From assembly GCA_949987705.1 (NCBI GenBank), contig OX465281.1:199689112-199753111 (forward strand): a stretch of 64,000 nucleotides of DNA, read 5' to 3'. A model generated the notes under the pieces. That model made no database searches, was not told where the DNA came from, and worked only from the letters and a program-made list of their open reading frames with translations. Source of the DNA: Thereva unica. Lineage: Eukaryota; Arthropoda; Insecta; Diptera; Therevidae. Below, one piece after another: positions 10,745 through 22,738 of the stretch. Position 1 is the stretch's first letter. Each line of letters opens with the position of its first letter. Made by a program: the position numbers and the translations under genes.

Positions 10745-11039
10745 GCCTATAAAACATTTGTCACTGGAAAAAATAAAAATTTTATTTTTGAGATAACAAC
10801 TTATCAACACTTAAGTGGCTATTCCGATCAAAATTATTGTTAAGTTTGAATTACAAAACTATGAAAGCTAAACATAAGTGTTTTTATTTAAATCAGGTCG
10901 TCGCAACTCGATATAACTTCTTCAAATTTCGTTCGATTTCTAAACCAAATTGGACGGTATAAAGCCCAAGAGAAGGGTTATCGATTGCAATCAAATACGA
11001 CATAAACACTTAAGTGCTCTTAAATTCTTTTGTAGAAAT

Positions 11040-11612
11040 GCCACAGATATATTTAAACCATTTATTGAAACAAAATGTTATATATCTGCACAAACCTTTT
11101 CAAACTCTCCAGAGACATTGTTTTATTCTTCCTCTGTTAGAGGAAACTTTATATATTTTTGAGAAATATCGTTAAGGAAATTCATAACTTTATGAATGTA
11201 TTTATTATGTCAAATGAAATGATTATAGTATTTTCTTAAAATATAATTTTGTGTTCCTTACCAAACGAAACAAAACAGGATTCGTGTGAGATCAATAGGT
11301 GCCTTCCCTGATGGTTGAGATTCTTGCTCCCAAGCATTGTACTCAATTTTTAATATTTCAAATGTTTCCTCTGAAATTCGTACTTCCTTTTTAAACTATT
11401 AGAAATTCAAAACCAAGTATATATTTCAAATAAAAATGTTCCAGAAAACTCACATTTTCATCTGAATATGACAGTAAAATGTCGGTAAAATTCTCAATTT
11501 TTTTTAATTTATGTGGAATTTTTAACAATTCCACATATTCTTCGTCCTCATCTGAAGAACTCTCCAAAAACTCCGCAACCATTAATAATTTTTTCATTTC
11601 AATATTATTCAT
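11040..11612 (-). pseudogene. PIF/Harbinger transposase, decayed N-terminal half
   Basis: Exon 1 (11612-about 11440) reads MNNIEMKKLLMVAEF with an acidic SSSDEDEE run and ends LLSYSDENVSF. The next block (about 11395-11275) reads ISEETFEILKIEYNAWEQ and ends at a GTAAGG donor. A third block (about 11185-11090) reads YIKFPLTEEE followed by an in-frame stop. This exon order is that of HARBI1-like transposases, but the catalytic CIDGTH region is missing. The relic is dead and truncated. Confidence 0.55.
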
Positions 11613-11632
11613 TTTTTCGCAACTCACAATAT

Positions 11633-11977
11633 TTACACCACCTCGAATTTTAAAGCACTTGTAAAATCTGTCGTAAGATACAGATCTGAAAACTTGCTCT
11701 TTCTGTTCTTTGGTGGATCACTTTTGAGCAATTCGATGACAAAATCTTGATTTGCTCTCAAAGCGAGGGACAAACCGATGGCACAAACCATAGAGGAAGT
11801 GGTAAATCGATGATGTAATCTGCTCTTAAAGCACTTTACGAGCAAAAAGGGCAACAAATCGATGACGCTATTAATTATCTGTAATACGGATGTTCCGCTT
11901 CATACAAAATTTTGTCACCAACAAATTTACTGGGGGACCCTTTACAGATCCCAGCGTGAAGCTTTAGGATACACATT
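11633..11977. other. No gene recognised
   Basis: A short minus-strand frame exists here, but it has no recognisable motif and lies between a Harbinger relic and a solo LTR. It is left unannotated. Confidence 0.4.
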
Positions 11978-13096
11978 TGTAACTGTCGTGGGTGATTTTT
12001 ATAACAATTGATTTTTTCTTGTATTTTATTTTAATTTAGTTTACATATAAAAATTCTTTTTGTTCTTTATTCCTTTGTCTTGTTTTTTTCTTTTTGTTAT
12101 ATACATTTAAATTATTAATAACTAATAATACGGTTTAAACATCGATCACGGGCCGCTGGAGAATCGACGAGGCAAAAAAAAGAACCCGCGTATAAGCATG
12201 TTATTTTATTTCTTCATAGTTTGTATTCGTCTTAATTAATTATAGCTTGCCCCAGGCCTAGCAGAAAAACGAACTTTATAGAATAAACTGCGGCATATGA
12301 TGTGGTCTTGAATTTACCTGGTTTCTCCCTGGCCTTTCATTCTTCCTTCTGATTAATATAGTTAACCAAAACCTTTGCGGTACTCAGCGTTGAAAACTGA
12401 CGCACTGGCTCATTTAAGATAAATCACTTTAAACTTCTTTGATTAAGTCTTTCTTAGCCTTCATCAACGCCATTTTTAGTCGCGATATGGAACTGTTTTT
12501 TTTTTTTTGTTTTTTTGTTACGGCAACTATTAAACAGAGCAGAGCAAAACAAACACCTTACTTCGCCGCCAACTAGCACTGAATGAATCCGCAAACTCTA
12601 GAACATTTTCTTTTTCTCCCCCACAGGGTCTCGCATAAAAACCGCGTTTACACCGAGCAATTTTTCCATTGCCATCGACTTCTTTGGTTTAACTTTTTGT
12701 TGCCCAAAAGGGAGAATCAAGAATAATCATAATGGAATGAAGGAATGAATTATTCATTTTTCTGTCCCACGCATACCAAACAACTTAAAGAAGGATTTTT
12801 TTTTGTGGGGGAATCCAAGTGTCGCGACATGATTGGCTAAGCCTTTGGACGCCGTCCGGAGCGTCTATGGGGAAAAGAGTTGCGTGGACAATAAATTGGG
12901 GGATGAATATTATTTGAAAAAGATGGGCCAAAAAGGGGAAATGAGTGGGTCAAAAAGATATACGAACAGAGGGATTCTTTATAAGAGAATTCTTTACTAA
13001 GACATTGCTTAGCAATATTGCGGCAATTTCTGACGATTGATTTAGTTACATGGGAGATTTATTCAAATCAATCCCTTGGACATGCCGACCGTTACA
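11978..13096 (+). repeat. Solo LTR, 1.1 kb
   Basis: It starts TGTAACTGTCG and ends CATGCCGACCGTTACA. Flanking 4-mers are CATT and TATT, so the target duplication has one mismatch. The last 490 bp align with 1198-1728 and 29110-29586. It has no ORF. It is the shortest copy of the family in this window. Confidence 0.75.
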
Positions 13097-13320
13097 TATT
13101 CTACAAAAGCTTTCCGCGCATTTCCCCAAGTTCTCTTTTACCTGCACAATTCCTCCATTATTTATTTTCCTATAATACCCTACACTGCCAGCGCCTTATT
13201 CCTCCACAGATTTTTTTTTATTAAATATTTTGCATTGAGAATGCACACGCGGTCAATTTTCCTACACAGGCAGTTAATTAATTGCACTATTGTCTTTTGG
13301 ACTTGCCGGAATTAGAATCG

Positions 13321-13640
13321 AATCCGGCTCGAAGAACCAAAATGTTTAGTTTTGCACAGGCGAGCTATGAAAATTAAAACTAAACACAAATATTCACTTT
13401 AACGTTTATAAAGTTGAATTTATTAAGTTTATTTGTGGCGATCTTACAGAAGACGGACTTGAAAATTGCTATCACAAGTTAAGCCAGTGCACGGAGCAGA
13501 ATTTTTTATGGAAGTGATCCGAGCCAGTACATTCAGAATAAATTTGGCGCCTTGGTGGTACATTTTTAAAGATGTTGTAGAGACTTCTGAGGAATGCTGA
13601 GGAATGATATTCCAGTCTGCACTGAGAGAAAAGATCCCAT
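13321..13640 (-). repeat. Relic of a second tRNA-Tyr-primed LTR element
   Basis: AATCCGGCTCGAAGAACCA at 13321-13339 matches the primer-binding site of the nearby BEL element at 18 of 19 positions. It is followed by TGTTTAG at 13344, in the position and direction expected for the end of a minus-strand 5' LTR. The following 300 bp would be the LTR remnant. No body or second LTR is found. Confidence 0.4.
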
Positions 13641-13870
13641 AAAGTTAATAAGATTTTCATATAAATGACCTTGTTAAATTAATAAGAAGTCCTTTATTTT
13701 GTCGTCAAACGGATTTGCCCTGTTACTTTAATGATATTAATCTTGTTAAATTTTTTGACAGCCTGTAACAGGACATCTCATTAAACTAAAAAGAGTCTAC
13801 CTCGTAAATTTTATGGGATAACGTCTTGTTATGTTAACACGGCAATCTTTTAAAAAATATAAGATTGACC
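13618..13870. mobile_element. MITE end fragment (CACT[C/G]AGA terminus)
   Basis: GCACTGAGAGAAAAGATCCC at the left matches, in inverse orientation, the end of the segment at 57405-57597. Both continue with TTAAATTAATA blocks. The other terminus is not found before the BEL provirus. The 13871-14220 stretch holds no gene I can support. Confidence 0.4.
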
Positions 13871-14277
13871 CTTTTAAATTAGCAACAATTTTCTTTTTAT
13901 TTTTATGATGTGTTTTTAGAAGATTTTATCCCGTTGTTTCTAAATGTTATGAAAGTGAATATATAAAAACACAGAAATTTAATTTTTTAAAGGGTTTATT
14001 TAAAAAATTATTAGATAAAAAAAACTTTTGACGTGACAACGTCTATTAAACCGATGAACGCCGGCTGCATGCACGAAAAATGATGATTCATTGTCCCGTT
14101 ATGTCCCGTTATCCCGTAATAATTTTAAAAATTTGATCGTAGTAATCTTAAAAATTTGATTAAAATTGTCAATATTTAATTAAATTAAATTTGTCAAATT
14201 GTCAACAATAAGCAAAGCAAGCCAAACACTCTGTCTCCTAACTGGGTGCCGGTGTATAAGAAAATAGTGAACATTAC

Positions 14278-14786
14278 TGAAATAATTAGACGGATTGTGT
14301 AATGAAATGCTTTACAATTTTATTGGTCTGTAGTAACAATAAAACCTTTAATACACAAATGTAATCAAACTAATAAAAACTTTAATACACAAATGTAATC
14401 AAACTAATAAAAACTTTAATACACAAATGTAATCAAAACTTTACACAAAAAAAGGGAAAGTAAAAAACTTTATCGAACAACTTTACTAAACTAATTACAA
14501 GATAATGGACGCGGCGCGGCGGTAATTCATCCGGCGGTCATGATTTTGACTTCCAGACTGATCGATGTCTCTTCGATTTTGTTGAGTGCATCGCACGCGC
14601 ACCTCAATCCGCGATCGCGCAAAAATGCCGAATTGCCCTTCTTGTCTTAATTAAGGTAATTTAGGCGATCAGCAATTGTGCACGCGCAATTGATTATTGC
14701 AATCGATTTGCAATTCGAAATGAGGGCGATCGATGCACTCTTAGTGAAAAATCCAAATTAGGTTTCCGGTGTCAGGTGGCGAAACA
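14278..14786 (-). repeat. BEL 3' LTR
   Basis: On the minus strand it starts TGTTTCGCCACC and ends ATTATTTCA. It contains three tandem copies of a 34-bp unit (about 14340-14440; core TTTAATACACAAATGTAATC). It matches 22739-23247 at 507 of 509 positions. Confidence 0.95.
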
Positions 14787-15048
14787 TTCCGGCGGCCTTG
14801 AAATCCTGGGATTTAAATGATGATTCCTGCTTCGCTTCCTTGTTCTTGCGTGCTTGAAAAGACAAAGATATAATGAGTGTGGACCGCCTCTCGTCGCGGC
14901 ATTTCCTCCATGCAAACGAGTGGTGTCCAGATTGTTGAGAGGTTAATTTAAGGGCGCCTCGACTCGCCCTGTTTAGAGTTGAAGGGAAAGGAGTTTGGGA
15001 GTAAGGGATATGTGAAGGTAGGAAACTAAGTGTGTGTGAGTTTGATAA
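14787..15048 (-). other. 3' untranslated stretch of the BEL element
   Basis: This is non-coding sequence between the env stop codon and the 3' LTR. The purine tract expected next to the LTR is weak (AAGGCCGCCGGAA on the minus strand). Nothing else is seen. Confidence 0.5.
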
Positions 15049-17049
15049 TCAGATGTGTACCTGTGGGTATAAATTTACCTTATCCTTCAAAGTCTGAAGA
15101 GTAATGGTATCGGCTTCCGCTGTTGTTGGGAGGCTTACAGACCCGGGATTGACATCATTTGACTGCGGTATAGGTTCAGCTTCTGGTTGATCGTTGATTC
15201 TAACGGATGATAACACGGTTTCATGGGTCCTTTGATGATGCTTGTGAACGATTAAAGTTGTAAATGAATTGCCTAGTGCGGCGAGTATGTGCCAACTCCA
15301 TCCATGAATTCTCCTAATTATGTGCAGGTTGATTATTATATCCACTAAAAACTTTATGGCTCGAATGATGATAAATATGCCGAAAATACTAGCGCTAAAG
15401 GTTCCAAAGTGCGACAATCCCCACCAGGTCCCCTTCAAGTATGTTGTTATTTTTCCAAGCTGTTCTGTAGAGAACAAATTTAGCACGTCAATATTCCGGG
15501 TATCAGTATCATGCCCTAACAGTGATTGGGTCAGAACGTTCTCGATTGCCTGACGTTCTGCAGGATACATTATTTGTCTTCGAAGGTTCTGCGTAGATTC
15601 CGCTGTGTAGATTCCTGATTTTATGAGGTGCGTGTGGTCTTCGTAGTTCCAGGGCACCTCGTTTGATACGGTGAGGGAGTCAGGCTTCTCCAAGCGGTGA
15701 ATTTCTGGACTGAAGCCGTACCAGGTGCCGTGCAGAAGATATCCAGGGCTCATAAGGAGGGAGCAAGGAATTTCCGTTCCGTGTTCTTGGATTAGGTGAG
15801 TGGTAGGTGCCATAAAGTAACTTTTATTATTGTATGTTACCGGTAGCTCATTATAGCACCGTACGGTTTTGCGAATACTTGCTTCTACTGGCTGACATTT
15901 TACAAGATAAATAAGTTCTCCTCGGGGAACCGCGGTAAAGCCGGGTTCTTTGAGTCTCATTAATGCGAATTCAGCAGGATGATGTTGAGCTATAGCTAGC
16001 TGTGTTTCCAAAACCTGATTTTCCAATTCACATTTCTTCAGTATGATATGTTTGTACATAGATTCCATCTGTGTTTTGATGTGACGCTCAACGTAAACGA
16101 ATTTCGAATTTATATAAGTAAAGAGATCAAGATTAGCTGTTGAAATTGGTCTTTTGGGGAACCAGTATTCATGTCCTGATTTCACTACGATCACTAGTCT
16201 CGGATGTTCTGTTTGGAAACCTGTAAATCTGCACACAGGAACGGTTTTAATCACTTCCAAAGCAAAAATAATATCTCCGCTGTGTACTGCATACAGAGTA
16301 CGAATATTCACTCCCTTTCCAATAGTTTGGCTTTTTATGGCTAACCCTTGATAGAGAACGTCGTATTGCAGGCTTTCACAGCTTGAATCTGCGATCATTT
16401 CCCAGAAACTCATACCATACTCTGGGTCGGTGCATGTACCCTTAATGTATGGGCATACGATGTTATTCCGCAACACAGCATGGTTGTCTTCTAGTCGAAC
16501 GACACTGTCATAATCAGTGATGGTGATCTCCAAGGCGTGCATCACTACTACGTTGTCCCATGAGTTGGAACCGAAGGTGTACGGAACTCCGGCACAATTT
16601 CCTTTTGCGTCGACGGATCCCGCAATTACTTCTGAATATCGTGAGGACGAATTTGCTTTGATGTTAGCTAAAATACGATTATTTTGGAGAAGATAAGTGC
16701 CATGGGTATGAATTCGGAGACAGCTTTCTTTGGTTATTTCGGAGATGAAGGTGCTGATGCCTCCGGGCACTACGGAGAGATGGCTAAACATCCCGCAATG
16801 GAGAACTGTCTGTAAAACGTTAATCTTGCATTGGTAAACGTGAATGGAAGCCACCTCGCTCAGTTGTAGAAGTTGGATGTCTTCGTTGACTTGGTCCACT
16901 GGAATGTCTTTAATTTCACAATTCCGGCTGCTTAGTAAGGAGATTTTAGTTAGATTCATCCGTTCGTGTCCACAATCATACACAATGAGGGTTTCAGTTG
17001 AAAAGATTAGCAACATACATGTAAATGTAACATACGAAGTCCAGGTCAT
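15049..17049 (-). CDS. env: BEL envelope gene, chuvirus-like glycoprotein
   Basis: An intact 666-residue ORF starts at ATG and opens with a hydrophobic signal segment (residues about 5-22). A cysteine-bearing ectodomain follows, with YDCG, NCEIKD, VYQCKIN and LHCGMF in the first 110 residues. A membrane segment lies near residues 543-580 (FGTFSASIFGIFIIIRAIKF), and a cytoplasmic tail of about 80 residues ends the protein. This layout and the N-terminal cysteine pattern resemble the surface glycoproteins of chuviruses, which BEL/Pao elements acquired. The assignment rests on pattern, not a search. It begins 123 bp after pol ends and would need a spliced or internal mRNA. It is the only fully open gene of the provirus. 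Confidence 0.72.
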   Translation of the reverse strand: MTWTSYVTFTCMLLIFSTETLIVYDCGHERMNLTKISLLSSRNCEIKDIPVDQVNEDIQLLQLSEVASIHVYQCKINVLQTVLHCGMFSHLSVVPGGISTFISEITKESCLRIHTHGTYLLQNNRILANIKANSSSRYSEVIAGSVDAKGNCAGVPYTFGSNSWDNVVVMHALEITITDYDSVVRLEDNHAVLRNNIVCPYIKGTCTDPEYGMSFWEMIADSSCESLQYDVLYQGLAIKSQTIGKGVNIRTLYAVHSGDIIFALEVIKTVPVCRFTGFQTEHPRLVIVVKSGHEYWFPKRPISTANLDLFTYINSKFVYVERHIKTQMESMYKHIILKKCELENQVLETQLAIAQHHPAEFALMRLKEPGFTAVPRGELIYLVKCQPVEASIRKTVRCYNELPVTYNNKSYFMAPTTHLIQEHGTEIPCSLLMSPGYLLHGTWYGFSPEIHRLEKPDSLTVSNEVPWNYEDHTHLIKSGIYTAESTQNLRRQIMYPAERQAIENVLTQSLLGHDTDTRNIDVLNLFSTEQLGKITTYLKGTWWGLSHFGTFSASIFGIFIIIRAIKFLVDIIINLHIIRRIHGWSWHILAALGNSFTTLIVHKHHQRTHETVLSSVRINDQPEAEPIPQSNDVNPGSVSLPTTAEADTITLQTLKDKVNLYPQVHI

Positions 17050-17171
17050 GATTCTGTCTAGGAATAAGAATTGGAATAGAGTTGTGTTAATTTAAGTGAG
17101 TACGGTGAGTTATTACAGCTTATAATCTAAGTAAGTAAGACTAGTGTTGTGGGATGTATACCTCATTAAAG

Positions 17172-20100
17172 TTAGGGTGGAGTTCCCGAATTCGAAGGTA
17201 GAGGGGCCAGTTTTGAAATAGGCCTTTTAAATTCCCCAGATGAAGTTTTTACTCTTACAACTCTTGTTATATTATCTTTGCCTGGAAAGATCTCAATTAT
17301 TCGAGCTAATTTCCAATAAGATGGAGGAGATCCCTCGTCCTTTAGGACCACGAGATCTCCTACCTTAAATTCCTTGTTAATTTCCTTCCATTTGCGTCGT
17401 TGCTGTAACTGATGCAAATACTCTGTTGACCACCTTTTCCAGAAGTCCTGACGCATCTTTTCGACTAGTTTCCATCGGGATAAGTGCGATATTTTCCTTT
17501 CTTCGTAATTGTTGTCAGGTAAGCTCAGCAGAGGGCTCCCCACCAGAAAGTGCCCTGGGGATAAGGGGTTTATGTCATTGTGATCTGAGGACAGAGCATA
17601 AAGCGGTCGTGAATTCATTATTGCCTCTACTTGAGTTAACAGCGTTGTTAGTTCTTCGAACGTGAGTAGAGTCTGTCCCACTGTTCGTCGTAGATGATGT
17701 TTCATTGATTTGACAGCTGCCTCCCACAGGCCCCCGAAATGTGGGGCACGAGGCGGTATGAAATGCCATTCTACTCCCTTATTTGCATACAATTCGGCTG
17801 CTATTTGTTGGTAGGATCTGATGAATTCGTCCATTTCTAGATCGATAATTTTCTTTGCTCCCACGAAGTTGGTTGCATTGTCGCTGAAGATTTTTTTACT
17901 AAGTCCTCGTCGTGAGAAGAATCTGCGTAGGGCGGCCAGGAAACACTCTGAAGTTAAGTCACTTACAAGTTCAAGATGAGTAGCTTTTGTTACAAGGCAG
18001 ACGAAAACTGCTATATAACACTTGGTACTAGGTGCATTTCTAGTTTTCCTTGTTTTGATTAGTATGGGTCCAGCATAATCAATGCCTGTGCAAGTAAATG
18101 GTCGGCAGGGAGTTATTCGATCGGCTGGTAGTTGGCCCATAATGGTAGCTGTCTCTTCCTTTCGCCAGCGAGAACAAGTAGTACATTGATGTATTTTTTG
18201 TTTTATAATGTGTTTTGCACGAGGAATCCAATAGGTTTGTCTCAGTGTATACAAGGTCAGTTGGATTCCTCCATGCAGCGTGTCCTTATGAATTTGCTCA
18301 ATCAATAATTCTGAGAACTTGTCCGAGTGAGGCAGAATAATAGGATGTTTTTCTTCGAAGGGTAAATCGGAATGTTCTAACCTTCCTCCCACTCTTAGAA
18401 TGAGTTGATCGTCGAGAAATGGGTTTAACGCCAATAGTGAGCTTTTTCGTGGTAAATTTTGGTTTGCCTTTAAGCACTCAATTTCACTAGCGTACGCTGT
18501 CATTTGGGTCACTCTTATTAATGTTTGTCTGGCTTTATGAATTTCACTTGGGACTAGAACGAAATTGGGGTAGGCCTTTAACTTTTGGCATCTATCTACA
18601 AACCTTCGACAGTAAGCGATGGTTCTTAGTGCATGCGTCAGATTAGAGAATCGTTCTATGATGTGCTCGCTAATGGTGGTTAAATGGAAAGTTTTTAATC
18701 TTTTCTTTTCCTCTGGGTGGTCTTCCGTCAAGGTTGAATGCGGTTCTTTTGGCCACTCACTCTCAGGTTTTATGAGCCAAAAGGGACCTCTCCACCAAAG
18801 ATCGTGGTCTTTTAATTGTAAAGGGGACACACCTCGTGAGGCGAGATCCGCAGGGTTATTTTGGGAAGGAACGTGTCGCCAGTCTGCATTTCCCGAGTTT
18901 TCAATGATTTCGGTGATCCGGTTTGCTACGAACGACTTCCATCGATGAGGTAGACTGCGAATCCATGATAGAACTATTGTAGAGTCGGTTCATAGGATGG
19001 TCTTACAGTCCTTAATATAAGACTGCTGCAAAGACTTTATCAATCTAGATAATAGGACAGCACCACACAGTTCCAATCGTGGTAAAGAAATTGTTTTGAT
19101 AGGGGCAACCTTTGTTTTAGATACCAAAAGGTGAGCTGTTGGATTATTATCATGGCCAAGAACTCGTAAATAAACGGCAGCTGCATACGCTTTTTCCGAA
19201 CTGTCACAAAATCCGTGCAATTCTACTGTGGATGCTGTGTAACTATTTACCCACCGTGGTATTCGTAGTTGCTCAATATGAGGTAACACGCTTATAAAGT
19301 TTATCCAATCGGATCTAAGATATTCTGGAATTTCTTCATCCCAGTCAATACGGGTCAATACAGTCTTTGCATAAAGATTTTTGCTTGTACGATGATAGGA
19401 CTCACCCATCCAAGCGGATCAAAGAGTTTTGCGATAATAGATAAAATACGGCGCTTTGTCCAATTATTTTCCTCAATTAACGCCACCTTGTATTGAAATT
19501 CATCGGCTTTGGGATCCCAATAGATTCCTAAAGCTTTTAGGACGGTGTCTTCTGAAAATTGCACCTTTAGCGCCTCCTCAGGTTTGCTGGTGTTCGGGAT
19601 ATGTTCTAATATTCGGGAATCGTTAGATGCAAATTTTCGCAGTGGGAAGTGACCTTTTGCTAATAAGGCGGTGATTTCAGCTAGGAGAGATTTCGTTTCT
19701 TCTATGGTGTCTCCTCCTGTTAAGACGTCATCAACATAGAAGTCATTAATAAGACAGCTTGAACCACGGGGAAAATTGGCCCTTTCATCTTCAGCCAGCT
19801 GTTGCAATGTTCGGATCGCTAAATAGGGGGCACAGTTGACACCGAAAGTGACCGTTTTTAACGCATATTCCTTAATGGGGGAGTTGAGATTGTCTCTCCA
19901 CAAAATCCGTTGGAACTCAGAGTCATCCGGGTGAATAAATATTTGCCGATACATTTTCTCAATGTCGGCAGTGAAAACGTATCTGTGGAGTCTCCATTTT
20001 AAAATAATAAGAGTAATGTCATGTTGTAACGTGGGGCCCACTAGAAGGTTATCATTCAACGATTTTCCATTTGACGATTTGCATGAGGCGTCGAAAACTA

Positions 20101-22390
20101 CCCTTAACTTCGTCGTCGTGCTTGAGGGCTTTATTACTGCATGATGCGGGAGATAATACTTGTGATTAAGCGTGTGATTAGTAGATGTTGGCACTTCCAC
20201 CATATGCCCAAATGTGATATACTCCTTTAATACCTTATTGTATTCCTTGAGTACTTCCTTCCTTTCGTTATTTCTTTCGGTTGAAAGATAGCGTTTTAAT
20301 GCAATTAGCCTGGATTCCCCGAGTTCTGGACCATTTTCCTTGAAAGGTAAACGAACTACATAAGATCCATCGGGGTTGCGACGATGTGTGGTTTTGTAGA
20401 TTTCTTCACATCGCTGATCATCTGTAGAGGTTTTCTGTGGTGGTGAGACTTCTTCAATTTCCCAAAACTTCTTAAACTGATCATCCAGAGAACAGGTGAT
20501 ATTATAAGACCTTACCTTCGGAGTTCTGTTCGTGGTCGAAGAAGCTTTTCCTGTTAAGATCCAACCAAATATGGTGTTCTGTGCTAAAGGGGTACCGTGC
20601 GGACCCTTTCTTATACCATCACATATGATAAGTGGATAAATGTCAGCCCCGATGATCATATCTACCCTTGCTGGTACATCGAAGTTTGGATCTGCGAGGT
20701 CTAAGTTTTCCAAGTGATCCCAGGAAAATTTGGTAAGTGGCACTGACGGAAGCAAATCTGTCAAGGTTTCTAAAACAAAAGCTGATGTCGGAACTCTAGA
20801 AGGGAACTTCGTTGAAAGAATCGTTAAATTGGCAGCTCGCGTTGCTCTGGTGATTTCCTTCTCTCCAACACCTGTGACTACGATCGGGGCGGGTTCGGTT
20901 TCTAAATTCAGTTGCGATACAATGGAAGAGGTAATGAATGTTACTTGGGAGCCAGGGTCAATTAATGCACGCCCCTTAACAATTCCATCAGGACCCTCCA
21001 TTTCTATTTCAGCTGTGGCCAGCATAACCGGGTGGTTCTCGTTAATAAAATGAGCAGCGACCCTGGTAAAGCCTTCTGAAGTTGCTTCACTTTCAGATCT
21101 ATGTTCGACTTTAGCCTTAGCCGGCTGCGTGCTAGAACTCGGTTCCTGTTTGTTTCTTGTTGGAAGATGCAGTAATGTGTGGTGTTTTCCTCGGCATTTA
21201 CCACATCTAGATTTGCTGAGACATTTTTTGACCGAGTGAAATTCTCCTAAACAATTTATGCAGTAACCTTTGGATTTTGCGATTCGCAACCGTTCTGGGG
21301 GATCGCTGTTTAAAAAGCTTTTGCAAGATCGCACCGAATGTTTTTCCTGACATACTTTGCATGTTATTTGACCTACATAGAAACTTTGTATGTTGACATT
21401 ACCCGTTTCTTGCTTTTTATGTGGAGGATTTTCTTTCGTTCGCACTTCACTTAGAGCTTCCAGTGTGCGGAATCTGGTTTCAAGAAAGCCTTTCAGCATT
21501 TCCCATGTTGGGTAATCACTTTGGTTTGAGATTTTCTCCTCCCATGCCTTATGCGTCTCTGGAGGGAGCTTTTGTGTCAGTAAATGAATCAAAAGGGGGC
21601 CCCACTCAGCAACAGATACTTCCAGGTTACCTAGCGACGCCAAACATTCGGTCGTAGTGTCGATCATTGCGTTAATTGCATTAGCTGATTCACTGTTTAT
21701 TTTGGTCTGCGAAGTCAATGCCCGCAGTTGAGTTGATATGAGCACACGTTTGTTTTCATATCTGTCGGTTAATGCGCGCCACGCCGTTTTATAATTTTCA
21801 TTGGTAATATTATACTGTCGGATAACCTTGGCCGCATTTCCCACTACGTTCGCCTTAAGGTAATGCAATTTTTGCACACTGGCTAGAGATTCGTTGGAAT
21901 CGATGAGTGAAGTGAACAAATCCCGGAAACTAACCCAGTCAGCATAATTGCCCGAGAATTTAGGGAGCGTTATGGTTGGCAATTGTACAGCGGGAGTCGA
22001 GGGATTTGTTCTTGTAGGATTCTGTTCACCACTTTCCTTATGATCTTTTTCAAAGGTGCTCAATTTGTCAACTAGCTCACCTTTGAAATCGAAAAAGAGT
22101 TCTTCGTACTTATCGTAATGATTTTCCTTGAAATATGGTGCCTCATCGTCTTGATCAGTTTTTAGTGAGGTCAAAGATCGATCAGTAGCGGAGAACTTTC
22201 CCCACAGGTCATGCCAGCCATTGACACGACCGAGATAATAACCGTGTGTTCTCTTAATTAGCGCGGTTTTCCGCGTGTTCCTGACAAATTTGTTCATTTG
22301 CTCCATTAAAGATATTTGTAGTTGTAAAAGCGCATGAACTGAAGTTGCCTTATCGTAGTCAGGGTTTGCGTTAGAGCTTGTTCCTTCCAT
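17172..22390 (-). pseudogene. gag-pol: BEL/Pao gag-pol, two disabling changes
   Basis: It starts at ATG 22390. Gag ends in two CCHC-like knuckles (CINCLGEFHSVKKC at residue about 376, then CGKCRGKHH). Protease has LIDPGSQ at about 479. RT has FYVDDVLTGG at about 880. RNase H follows (ELHGFCDSSEKAYAAAVY and LPRLELCGA). Integrase runs 18330-17600 with an HHCC finger (CTTC), then GIDYAGP, FSDNATNF and HFGGLWEAAVKS as the DDE core. Near 19357 the frame slips by one base, just after the RT region. At 18990 a TGA stands where the family has tryptophan. The RNase H-integrase part is otherwise open. Compared with 99.6% identical LTRs, these may be fresh lesions or sequencing errors. Confidence 0.92.
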
Positions 22391-22720
22391 TTCTTTGTTT
22401 GTTTACACGACCGCAATAAATTTAGATTAAACTCAACTCAACGGATAATGACTTTTTTTTATATTACTTCACACTTCAGGGATACACATTTGTTATTCAG
22501 GGACACACAGTACACTTAGTTATTTTTCAATAATAGTAAAAAAAAGGAAAAGGGATAGGTACTTACAATTTGTTCAACGGTTGAAGTTAAACGTTGAAGC
22601 TCTTCTCCTCGGGATGTACTGGGCTGATAGTAAAGCTGTTCTTGATGAAAGTTTTAAACTTGTTGCAAATCACACTTATTGTCAAAAGTCACAAACACTT
22701 CGCACTGATATTTACAAAAA

Positions 22721-22738
22721 ATCCGGCTCGAAGGACCA
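22721..22738 (-). promoter_or_regulatory. BEL primer-binding site, tRNA-Tyr type
   Basis: Directly inside the 5' LTR, 18 bases read ATCCGGCTCGAAGGACCA on the plus strand, i.e. a tRNA 3' end with CCA. The acceptor CGAAGG pairs with the CCTTCG start typical of insect tRNA-Tyr. Identity of the tRNA is from memory of its ends. Confidence 0.75.

Noticed and set aside
11633..11857. 74-codon minus-strand frame
   Set aside because: No motif, non-ATG start likely, and no neighbour that would explain it.
22721..22738. Possible tRNA-Tyr gene
   Set aside because: Only the last 18 bases of a tRNA are present, exactly next to an LTR. It is a primer-binding site.
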